Shown piece by piece: positions 19,893-26,412 of a stretch of DNA of 26,412 bases. This stretch comes from a virus. Within the stretch, counting starts at the first letter, position 1, and each line of letters starts with the position of its first letter. A program made the position numbers and the translations under genes. The notes under the pieces were generated by a model. It was not told where the DNA came from. It saw only the letters and a list, made by a program, of their open reading frames with translations, and did not search any database. Where the stretch lies: IMG/VR virus record IMGVR_UViG_3300011114_001071, positions 1 to 26,412 of that record, one strand, 5' to 3'.

Positions 19893-21113
19893 TTAAACAT
19901 CCTCATTCCAATTTAATGCTGCTTGAATACTTGCTGAAGTAGCTGAAAATGCAGTTACGGTAATAGTTTGTCCTGGAGCAATAAAAATATTAAATGGTGT
20001 TAAATCGTAGTTCACATTAGTATTTCTGGCCAAACATAAGTTGAAAATTAATGTACCTGTAGTTCCTGTTCCAGCTACATCTACAGATGAGATTGAGTTT
20101 CCAGATGTAATTGTAACGCCTTGATCCGCTGTACTACCATTAATAGGTGAAAAAGATGGAGAACCTCCAATGGTAACCCCTGTTTTTAACCTAATTGTAG
20201 CTAATCCGTTTCCATTGTCTGTTGCTGCAGATAATGATCTTAATCTTATTAATCCTGAGTTTGTCACACCGTTATAAGTTGTACAATTGCGTAAATTAAG
20301 AAGGTTTGCTTCTGTTGTGATTGTATTTTTTAATGAATCTGTAGACCATTGTGCCGCTAAAAACTCTCTTTCACCTGAAATAAAAATACCTACGGAACCA
20401 CAGTACATTGTAAGATTTGTAGTGCTTCCCGAGTTAACAACATTTGCAAAAAATGGAAATGATGGATTTGATACTTGTACTGCAGCTGATGAATTTGTGT
20501 ACCTAATAGTATGACATAGAATCCATGATCCATCGGAACTGTTCTCTACCCAAAATGTGATATCTCCATACCCTAGATATGGATATTTGATTTGCATAAC
20601 GTTTCCAAACGTTTTGTTCCAGTTAAAACCAGAAGCACCTGTTCCATCACATTTATCACCATTCCAGGCTGTTTGAGCAACCCAGCCATCAGAACCACCG
20701 TTGCGACGGCTAATTCCAAAAGCTGTTCCGTTATACCCAAAAAAATATCCAATTTGACTTCCTCCCACACCAACAATCTGAGTTGAACTTGCAGCGCTGG
20801 TGGTCCATACAGCTGTAAATCTAGCAACCATTCCTTCGCCTGCTCGATATCTAGCAATTCTTGTTGATGTGAATGATGCTGCTCCAGCTGCCCCAACACC
20901 TGTTTGTAATCTAAGTCTAGACAAGTTTGTATCAGCAACTCCAGTTGTCACTATCGCTGTAGATCCTGTTTGTGTGTTAATGCCATAGACCCAATCTAAT
21001 TGAATCACAGGCTTCAGTGAAACAGCTATCAAGTCATTAAAAGCAGAGACGTTCGACCCACCTATACCAACGACGCTACTTAAGATATTTACCCCGACTG
21101 CACCTTGTGTCAT
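19893..21113 (-). CDS. Virion/tail protein, 406 aa
   Basis: Beta-rich with low Lys. It begins MTQGAVGVNILSSVVG, sharing MTQG with the next fibre protein. The region around residues 65-240 (IARYRAGEGMVARFTAVWTT onward, with WVENSSDGSWILCHTIRY) looks like a lectin- or jelly-roll-type domain as found in virion baseplate or capsid-fibre proteins. No enzyme motif seen. The structural call rests on composition and context. Confidence 0.68.
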   Translation of the reverse strand: MTQGAVGVNILSSVVGIGGSNVSAFNDLIAVSLKPVIQLDWVYGINTQTGSTAIVTTGVADTNLSRLRLQTGVGAAGAASFTSTRIARYRAGEGMVARFTAVWTTSAASSTQIVGVGGSQIGYFFGYNGTAFGISRRNGGSDGWVAQTAWNGDKCDGTGASGFNWNKTFGNVMQIKYPYLGYGDITFWVENSSDGSWILCHTIRYTNSSAAVQVSNPSFPFFANVVNSGSTTNLTMYCGSVGIFISGEREFLAAQWSTDSLKNTITTEANLLNLRNCTTYNGVTNSGLIRLRSLSAATDNGNGLATIRLKTGVTIGGSPSFSPINGSTADQGVTITSGNSISSVDVAGTGTTGTLIFNLCLARNTNVNYDLTPFNIFIAPGQTITVTAFSATSASIQAALNWNEDV

Positions 21114-21442
21114 TATGAAGCCTCCTGTCCAAATAAATTAAAAGAAAGAGTTGACAGCGTGGCATATACAGACACGACATCCGTAGTTGCAAGCGTGATT
21201 CCAATAGTGGCAATAAACGTATCATTTCCTGCTATTGTAACATCATAATACAAGTAATGCTGGTTAGCTAACCCAGCTCCTGCAGGCTGAACGGCTATGC
21301 GAAATGATGTTGCTGTTGCTGATCTGTTGCATACAACAATACTTGAACACACTGTGCTTGTTGAAGCTGGAACGGTATATAGAGTTGTTTGTGAAGCAGC
21401 TCCCGGTGATGACTGACCTAAAACCTTTATTACATTTGCCAC
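21113..21442 (-). CDS. Small virion structural protein, 109 aa
   Basis: GTG start with GGGGG six bases upstream. LGQSSPGAASQTTLYTVPAS, then STVCSSIVVCNRSATATSFR, match a small beta-sandwich phage structural family often annotated as a tail or head fibre protein. It ends with a TAATG overlap into the next gene. Confidence 0.74.
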   Translation of the reverse strand: MANVIKVLGQSSPGAASQTTLYTVPASTSTVCSSIVVCNRSATATSFRIAVQPAGAGLANQHYLYYDVTIAGNDTFIATIGITLATTDVVSVYATLSTLSFNLFGQEAS

Positions 21443-23409
21443 TACATTCCCCCTAGCATAAATGATAGTTTATAATCTAAATTTAAATTATCTGACCAAG
21501 AGGGGCTAACACCTGCTCCTCCACTGACTAAAACCTGTCCTGATGTACCAAAACCAAGTGAACTTAATTGACCACTTGAATTGATGCCAACCGGAGCCGA
21601 TGATGCAACAGTAACTCCTGTTACTCCTGCCACAAAAGCTCTATTATGCTGTCCCGATCCTGATCCCTGAGTGCCGATTCTAATTGTATTTGAATCTCCT
21701 GCAGTGCCTGAGTTTCCGATATCAATATTCGATGAATCTGCAACGGTATGAGAACGACCTGCACCATAACCCATGGCTATATTGTAAAAACCTGTGGTGA
21801 TTACACTCAAAGAATCTGTTCCGCATGCTGTATTGTTAATTCCTGTAGTAAGAGCAGCTAACGAAGAAGCGCCTAGACATGCATTGCTTCCAGATCCATC
21901 GCCGCCAGTTGTGTAAGTGCCTAAAGCGCCGTGACCAACAGCTGTATTTAATATACTAATTGTTGTTAACGCACCACAACCCGATCCTATAAATGTATTT
22001 GCGCCCCCTTGTGTAATAAATTTTCCTGCTCCATATCCAATTATGACACAACCTGTAGCCCATGTAACGGATTGAAAAGCTAGATTTCCAATAGCTACAT
22101 TTTGACTCCCCGAAGTTAATGTCCCCATAATTGTGGGGCCAATTCCAACATTAGCAGTCCCTATAGAAAGAGAAGGTAAAGAACTACCTAAAACAAGGTT
22201 TGCGATAGAAAAATCTTGAGTTAAAGTTGAACCAGATCCAACAAATTTAACAGTAGAATTATCAGTTAAAATATTCCAATTTCCAGAAGTGGGACTTAAG
22301 GCGCCACCACTATTTCCTGTAATTGTCTGACCAACCGATGAACCATTAACAGCTATAGAAATACTATTTGATCCATTTGTTATTGAAATTCCACTTCCCG
22401 CTGTTAGTGTTGCTGCGGCAGGTACTCCAGCTGTAGAACCTATAATCAATTTACCATCTGTTGCTAACGAAGTTAACGTTGGAACTCCTGTTGCGCCTGT
22501 TGTTAGTACAGAGTTATTTGAAGATGCAATTACACCCAGTTGTCCCGTAGAGCTATTAATTGTAGTTAAAACAGGATTAGATACAGTTACTCCAACAATT
22601 CCTGCCATATATGCTGTATTTTGTTGACCAGCGCCAGAGCCTTGAGTTCCTATCCTGATTGTGTTTGATTCACCTAATGTGCCTGTTGAAAGCACACATA
22701 TATTACTAGATTCACTAGATGTATAACTGTTTCCTGCCAAATAACCTAAACAAGCGTTTGTGCTTCCTGTTGTTAATCTATTTAAACTATACGCACCGAT
22801 AGCAGTATTATTAGTATCCTGTGTAAGAGCGTAACCAGAGTTTGAACCAAAACACGAAGTTTTTTGTGAAGTTTGTGTTTGATACATTGATGCATAACCA
22901 ATACCCACGCTTTCAGCTGAAGAATTGGATAAAGTTCCGGCGAATCTACCTAGAAAAATGTTATATGAGGCGTCTGACAAAGTAAACGTTGATATTGTCC
23001 CACTATTTGTAAAATAGACAGAAGAACCTGTTCTTCTTGTTGCATTATTTGCATAAATTGTTATTGAAGATCCTGTTACAGAACCAGAATCACCTGCAAT
23101 TGTTACTCCTCCGACTCCGCTGTTAATCTGCACGAATCCATTTGCATCCACTGTAAATTGAGAAGAATCGAAAGCAGCAAGTCCGACTTTTGTTATATCA
23201 GAAGCAGCCACTTCATCTGCTATCTGAACGGCAATAGTGACTGTATTTCCAGAAGCGGTTGTTTCAACTGGAATGCTATGTGCAGACACTTCTGTTCCAA
23301 GAATTTCCAACACATTTAAAATAGGCGTGGCATCATTATCATCCGTTACAAAGGTTGTGGGTATATCAGGGTTTGTTCCCAGAATATCAATATCACCGGC
23401 TTGAGACAT
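21442..23409 (-). CDS. Large repetitive tail fibre, 655 aa
   Basis: Long beta-fibre of short repeats such as NTAIGAYSLNRLTTGSTNAC and NIAMGYGAGRSH, the hexapeptide-like style of trimeric adhesins and phage fibres. A module NTIRIGTQGSGAGQQNTAYM occurs twice, each time followed by AG-x2-GVTV and a GQL motif, so the gene contains an internal duplication. The N-terminus has GDIDILGTNPD, echoed in the 362-aa fibre. The C-terminus (SPSWSDNLNLDYKLSFMLGG) may be the tip. TAATG overlap with the upstream gene. Confidence 0.8.
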   Translation of the reverse strand: MSQAGDIDILGTNPDIPTTFVTDDNDATPILNVLEILGTEVSAHSIPVETTASGNTVTIAVQIADEVAASDITKVGLAAFDSSQFTVDANGFVQINSGVGGVTIAGDSGSVTGSSITIYANNATRRTGSSVYFTNSGTISTFTLSDASYNIFLGRFAGTLSNSSAESVGIGYASMYQTQTSQKTSCFGSNSGYALTQDTNNTAIGAYSLNRLTTGSTNACLGYLAGNSYTSSESSNICVLSTGTLGESNTIRIGTQGSGAGQQNTAYMAGIVGVTVSNPVLTTINSSTGQLGVIASSNNSVLTTGATGVPTLTSLATDGKLIIGSTAGVPAAATLTAGSGISITNGSNSISIAVNGSSVGQTITGNSGGALSPTSGNWNILTDNSTVKFVGSGSTLTQDFSIANLVLGSSLPSLSIGTANVGIGPTIMGTLTSGSQNVAIGNLAFQSVTWATGCVIIGYGAGKFITQGGANTFIGSGCGALTTISILNTAVGHGALGTYTTGGDGSGSNACLGASSLAALTTGINNTACGTDSLSVITTGFYNIAMGYGAGRSHTVADSSNIDIGNSGTAGDSNTIRIGTQGSGSGQHNRAFVAGVTGVTVASSAPVGINSSGQLSSLGFGTSGQVLVSGGAGVSPSWSDNLNLDYKLSFMLGGM

Positions 23410-24074
23410 TATTTATCCTCTTTAAGACGTTCAATTAATGTGTAAATGTTTTCAAAGCGCTTTTCTGTATAATGTGCAGATTTCTTTAACAATGAAATTT
23501 CTTTTATAAGTCCTTCGCAATCAACACGTAATGCACTTAGTATTTCATCTACTTTTTGTTTTATTGGATCGAATTCTTGTGGAGGAACAAACAATTCTTG
23601 TTTAACTTTTTGTGTTTCGCTTTCAATTTTTCCATGTATACATCCAAGAGATGTGTTTACATGGTTAAATAAACCTTCAAATGACTTCTTAAAACCTTCT
23701 AATTTGTATGTTAAGTTGTTGATGCTATCTTCAAATACATCATTTGACACACAGTGTTTGTCTAATTCATCAATGTTTGATTGAATTTGATTGATTCTGT
23801 CTGTAAAATCCTTATCAAATATACTATATTTTTGGCCAAAACCAGACAGAGTTTTTTGACATAAAGCTTCAAGATTTTCAAATTTAATCTCTGTGTTTTT
23901 TAATCGGCTAAACAGAGATGCTGTCAACTTTTCGTGTTGAATAGAAAGATTAACAAGCGCAAAGTTGAGATTTTGAATCGCCTGATTAGTCTGAAACATG
24001 AAGTCTTGATGATTTTTAAGTTCTTGTGCAACTTTTAAATCAACTTCTGATTTTTTATGCGTAGACAAATTCAA
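23409..24074 (-). CDS. Coiled-coil structural protein, 221 aa
   Basis: Starts at a TTG (24074) with GGCGG upstream; no ATG is available without losing the N-terminus. Almost wholly heptad-like helix (for example FTDRINQIQSNIDELDKH), so a long trimeric or dimeric coiled coil. Between fibre genes it could be a fibre shaft, hinge or assembly factor. It overlaps the gene before it by 20 bp. Confidence 0.68.
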   Translation of the reverse strand: MNLSTHKKSEVDLKVAQELKNHQDFMFQTNQAIQNLNFALVNLSIQHEKLTASLFSRLKNTEIKFENLEALCQKTLSGFGQKYSIFDKDFTDRINQIQSNIDELDKHCVSNDVFEDSINNLTYKLEGFKKSFEGLFNHVNTSLGCIHGKIESETQKVKQELFVPPQEFDPIKQKVDEILSALRVDCEGLIKEISLLKKSAHYTEKRFENIYTLIERLKEDK

Positions 24075-24399
24075 TATATACCGCCCCGCTTACTGGTGCT
24101 GTAACTTGTTTAACATAAAACTGTGTGCCTAAAGCGAGTACAAAATTATCGTCTTTTCCAGGCACCAGATTTGCTGTTAAGTCAAATAATTTAAATGTAC
24201 CAGCAGGTAAAAACAGCTGACCACTAGCATTTGTATTGTCAACGCTAAAGATCATTGCGCCTTGAGTATTGTTTGTGATGCACATAATGCGTGGATTTAC
24301 GGTTAATGGTGTACCTACTGCTGCATATGATGCAGAAATACCTCCAAACGCTAATGTACGCAAAGTGTCAAAGTAAACTTTTTTAGCAATGGCTGTCAT
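24055..24399 (-). CDS. Small virion structural protein, 114 aa
   Basis: LRTLAFGGISASYAAVGTPL, IMCITNNTQGAMIFSVDNTN and the end GTQFYVKQVTAPVSGAVYIE form a pattern I recognise from a small phage structural family adjacent to tail or fibre genes. Likely a beta-sandwich. AGAGGA before the ATG supports the start. Confidence 0.76.
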   Translation of the reverse strand: MTAIAKKVYFDTLRTLAFGGISASYAAVGTPLTVNPRIMCITNNTQGAMIFSVDNTNASGQLFLPAGTFKLFDLTANLVPGKDDNFVLALGTQFYVKQVTAPVSGAVYIEFVYA

Positions 24400-24407
24400 A
24401 TGTCCTC

Positions 24408-25496
24408 TTAGTTAATAATCATGTATCCAACAACAGAAACATCCGTTGCAGCCAATGCAGTGGCATCGGCAGTTAGGTTGGAATTAATTACAAAAGATGT
24501 TGAATCAACAATGGTTCCGTGGCATAGATGACCAAGAGCGGCTGCACCTGTTGCGCCTACTGTTTGTCTCCATATAACAATTAGAGAGCCTGTTTTAACA
24601 GCTGTTGTGCTTACTGTGGCTGTACCCCCAACAAGAGTGACAGAACCAAAAGAATTGGCTCCTGCTGTTGTTGTTGTTCCTACAGAAGTAGACATGATTT
24701 TGTTTCCAGCAGTACCAAGAACTAAGTTTCCATTTGTTGCAGTAATAGAACCAAGAGTGGCTGTTAGCGTTGTTGTAGCAGTCAATGAACCTGTAACAGC
24801 TGTATTGCCTGTAGCATTTCCGATATTAGTTGCACCTGTTCCGCCTGTGCCTATGGAAGTGACTCCAGAGCCTGAAGTGTTTATATTTGAAGTTCCAGTT
24901 GCTGTGATACCACCTGTTGTTGCAACTAAACCTGTTGATGCAGTTAAAGATCCCGTAACAGCAGTGTTTCCAGTTGTATTACCAATGTTAGTGGCACCAG
25001 TTCCACCGGTATTAATTGTAGTAATGCCAGCACCAGAAGCGTTTATAGATGTGGTTCCAACAACTGTTGTAGCTTTAAGGCTTGATGTTCCAGCAGTAAC
25101 TGTGAATCCATTTCCAGCAGTTAATGAAGTCACAGTTGTCAGTGAGCCTGGAGCTGTAATTGCAGCAGGTAAAGATAATGTAATTGTTCCAGCAGTACCA
25201 GCAGAGGTAATCTGATTTGCTGTGCCTAGAATATCAATATTTCCGCCTACAGGAGAAATAGCTCCTCCAGATCCACCTGTGAGACTGACAATTGCTCCTG
25301 TTGTTCCAGAACCTAATGTTATCCAATTTCCTGAACCTGGATACATATAAGAAGTATCAGCACTTGTATCAAGCCATAACGTTCCAGCTACATATGCTTT
25401 ATCATTTGATGTAGGTGCTCTTGTGGCCTTTTGAAGGTCGGGTGGTAATATGGCTCTAACGCCTGTATACTGACGTGGTGATCTGGCTAATGACAT
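24408..25496 (-). CDS. Repetitive tail fibre, 362 aa, first gene of the fibre operon
   Basis: The N-terminal domain ends in AGTLWLDTSADTSYMYPGSG, typical of phage fibres. The shaft holds a 54-residue tandem duplication (from 151 and from 205): INxSGxG, then GGTGATNIGN and GNTAVTGSLTA. The last 100 residues form a beta-rich tip (SLIVIWRQTVGATGAAALGH). AGGA five bases before the ATG. The plus strand is also open over 24607-25215, but that is an effect of the repeats. Confidence 0.8.
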   Translation of the reverse strand: MSLARSPRQYTGVRAILPPDLQKATRAPTSNDKAYVAGTLWLDTSADTSYMYPGSGNWITLGSGTTGAIVSLTGGSGGAISPVGGNIDILGTANQITSAGTAGTITLSLPAAITAPGSLTTVTSLTAGNGFTVTAGTSSLKATTVVGTTSINASGAGITTINTGGTGATNIGNTTGNTAVTGSLTASTGLVATTGGITATGTSNINTSGSGVTSIGTGGTGATNIGNATGNTAVTGSLTATTTLTATLGSITATNGNLVLGTAGNKIMSTSVGTTTTAGANSFGSVTLVGGTATVSTTAVKTGSLIVIWRQTVGATGAAALGHLCHGTIVDSTSFVINSNLTADATALAATDVSVVGYMIIN

Positions 25497-25633
25497 ACAA
25501 GTCCTGTGTAAAGTTTTAATTTAAATTTACACTATCACATATGTACAGAAATGTATACAAATTACTTGAAATTGACAAAATACTGGGTGAGATGATATAT
25601 ATAGATATAAATAATATAAATCAGGAGATAAAA
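25497..25633. promoter_or_regulatory. Divergent promoter region of fibre operon and small membrane genes
   Basis: AT-rich. TTTACAC occurs on the minus strand (about 25505-25511) facing the fibre operon, and again on the plus strand (about 25523-25529) facing the membrane genes, each in A/T-rich context. These match the core of the other promoter-like elements. No gene; the in-frame ATG at 25541 is not favoured. Confidence 0.4.
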
Positions 25634-25825
25634 ATGAATGAATCAAAAATAAGTTTTTTAAAAGATCATGCAGACACAGTCGCTATCATAGGTGTTAACA
25701 TAGCTATTGCAGCAATCTTACTTTCAATTTGTTTAACAAATATGGCTAGTGTTGCAGCTGCTAACGCGCGTATAGATTCATTGCATGTAATGTTTTATGA
25801 TCTGCTGAAAGAGGGGAGGAAGTAA
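25634..25825 (+). CDS. Small membrane protein with coil, 63 aa
   Basis: ATG 25634 has AGGAG six bases upstream, which decides against the longer start at 25541. A span at about 16-36 (TVAIIGVNIAIAAILLSICL) is followed by ARIDSLHVMFYDLLKEGRK. The C-terminal motif recurs in the next genes. TAATG overlap with the next gene. Confidence 0.7.
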   Translation: MNESKISFLKDHADTVAIIGVNIAIAAILLSICLTNMASVAAANARIDSLHVMFYDLLKEGRK

Positions 25826-25992
25826 TGGATTGGCTACATACATTATCAATCATGGCTACTGTTATCGGTTCTGCATATTATTTTGCCAGAGACATAAGAG
25901 AAGACATGAAAGTGCAGACTGCACGCACAGACAGGCTTTATGAAATGTTTATTGATTTGATTAAAGAGGGGAAAAAACATGGAAATAAATAA
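25825..25992 (+). CDS. Small membrane protein with coil, 55 aa
   Basis: MDWLHTLSIMATVIGSAYYF is a short span, followed by a linker and ARTDRLYEMFIDLIKEGKK, clearly related to the ends of the genes before and after. GAGG lies close upstream. TAATG overlap with the previous gene and a 14-bp overlap with the next. Confidence 0.68.
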   Translation: MDWLHTLSIMATVIGSAYYFARDIREDMKVQTARTDRLYEMFIDLIKEGKKHGNK

Positions 25993-26170
25993 TTCTATAT
26001 TAATTCCTGCAATTTTTATTTGCATATTCTCAATCATTCTGTTGTCTGTTCATGTGTCCATAAATTCAAGCAAGATGGAAAAAGCGGAAAAAGATATAGC
26101 CGTGTTGAAGACTGTTCTTATAATGAAACAAATAATGCCAATAGAATTGGCTAATGAGGATGTAAAATGA
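25979..26170 (+). CDS. Small membrane protein, 63 aa
   Basis: N-terminal span (ILIPAIFICIFSIILLSVHV) and a coil (MEKAEKDIAVLKTVLI). It lacks the RTDxLYxMF motif, so it is a more distant member of the cluster or a partner. ATGA overlap with the next gene. Confidence 0.66.
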   Translation: MEINNSILIPAIFICIFSIILLSVHVSINSSKMEKAEKDIAVLKTVLIMKQIMPIELANEDVK

Positions 26171-26373
26171 ATGACACAAAAAACATAACTTCCCATGTTG
26201 AATTCATGGTTCTACTTGTCACTTTGATAGGCGGTTTCTATTTGTTAGATGGTAAAATTGAACGCCAAGGCGAAAGAACAGATAAACTTTATGACATGTT
26301 TGTTCAGGTACAACATGAGATTAAAGATCTACATGGAAGATCATGCATAATCGAAACAAAGATAGGAAAATAA
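26167..26373 (+). CDS. Small membrane protein with coil, 68 aa
   Basis: A span (FMVLLVTLIGGFYLLDG) followed by GERTDKLYDMFVQVQHEIKD and LHGRSCIIETKIGK. It combines the RTDxLYxMF motif of its neighbours with the HxRxxxIE end seen in the gene at 10489-10707. Confidence 0.68.
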   Translation: MNDTKNITSHVEFMVLLVTLIGGFYLLDGKIERQGERTDKLYDMFVQVQHEIKDLHGRSCIIETKIGK

Positions 26374-26374
26374 A

Positions 26375-26412
26375 ATGATTACGTTTTGGCTTCTAGGATT
26401 TTCATTAATTAG
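26375..26412 (+). CDS. Start of a further small hydrophobic protein (cut by window edge)
   Basis: ATG 26375, one base after the previous stop, opens MITFWLLGFSLI and runs off the edge. The hydrophobic start fits another member of the membrane cluster. Only 12 codons are visible. Confidence 0.4.
   Translation, partial: MITFWLLGFSLI

Noticed and set aside
24607-25215. Long plus-strand open frame (202 codons) opposite the 362-aa fibre
   Set aside because: Val/Pro/Ala low-complexity translation is the reverse reading of Gly/Thr/Ala repeats; no ribosome site, and the minus-strand fibre is clear.
18960-25496. Invertible fibre cassette controlled by the serine recombinase
   Set aside because: I saw only direct repeats within fibre genes, no inverted pair flanking a fibre segment; a systematic search could still find one.
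1-26412. tRNA genes, CRISPR arrays and insertion sequences
   Set aside because: No cloverleaf with a T-loop motif, no regularly spaced repeat-spacer array and no transposase or terminal inverted repeats were seen; the 18-bp tandem array has no unique spacers.

Overview
The window is AT-rich and holds part of the genome of a tailed double-stranded DNA phage (Caudoviricetes) or a prophage or phage-plasmid form of one. The support is a portal protein cut by the left edge, a large terminase, a small-terminase-like protein, a replication module, an exonuclease/annealase pair and a 6.5 kb block of tail-fibre-type proteins. Most genes are short and joined by ATGA or TAATG overlaps. The host cannot be read from the sequence. 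The glycine/serine/threonine-rich fibre style and the many tiny membrane-plus-coil proteins remind me of phages of intracellular or amoeba-associated bacteria, but that is only an impression.

Layout. (1) 1-2142, minus: portal (partial) and terminase large subunit. (2) 2245-3507, plus: a small island encoding a protein resembling the RNA polymerase alpha C-terminal domain, a metallophosphoesterase and a zinc-ribbon protein. (3) 3422-8735, mostly minus: about twenty very small genes (an FCCH-like structural protein, two secreted Cys-containing proteins, short membrane proteins, a DUF551 protein, an MSGG-type family), probably one long transcript from a promoter near 8756-8783. (4) 8736-9155: noncoding, rich in direct and inverted repeats, followed by the small-terminase-like gene (9156-9605, minus). 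(5) 9922-12279, plus: small genes, a DUF2958-like protein, a Cro/CI-type repressor candidate and a serine recombinase. (6) 12161-16282, minus: the replication operon in reverse coordinate order, with an HTH-like protein, a small Cys protein, a zinc/HNH-like protein, an 18-bp iteron array, two small proteins, a winged-helix initiator with origin-like repeats inside its gene, a DnaC-type helicase loader, a SpoVG-like protein with an SSB-type acidic tail, and a RusA resolvase. (7) 16298-16456, plus: a promoter, stem-loops and a terminator with no ORF, a small-RNA candidate. (8) 16911-18880, plus: PD-(D/E)XK nuclease, RecT-like annealing protein and five tiny coupled genes, ended by two terminators. 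(9) 18960-25496, minus: seven virion or tail-fibre genes. (10) 25634-26412, plus: a cluster of tiny single-span membrane proteins.

How it fits together. The initiator, helicase loader, SSB-like protein, RusA and the nuclease/RecT pair form a coherent replication-recombination set. The XRE protein plus serine recombinase suggest a temperate lifestyle. The terminases, portal and fibres are late functions. The most unusual items are the alpha-CTD-like protein, two separate origin-like repeat arrays in one replication operon, a promoter-like element shared by several transcription units, and the small-RNA candidate.
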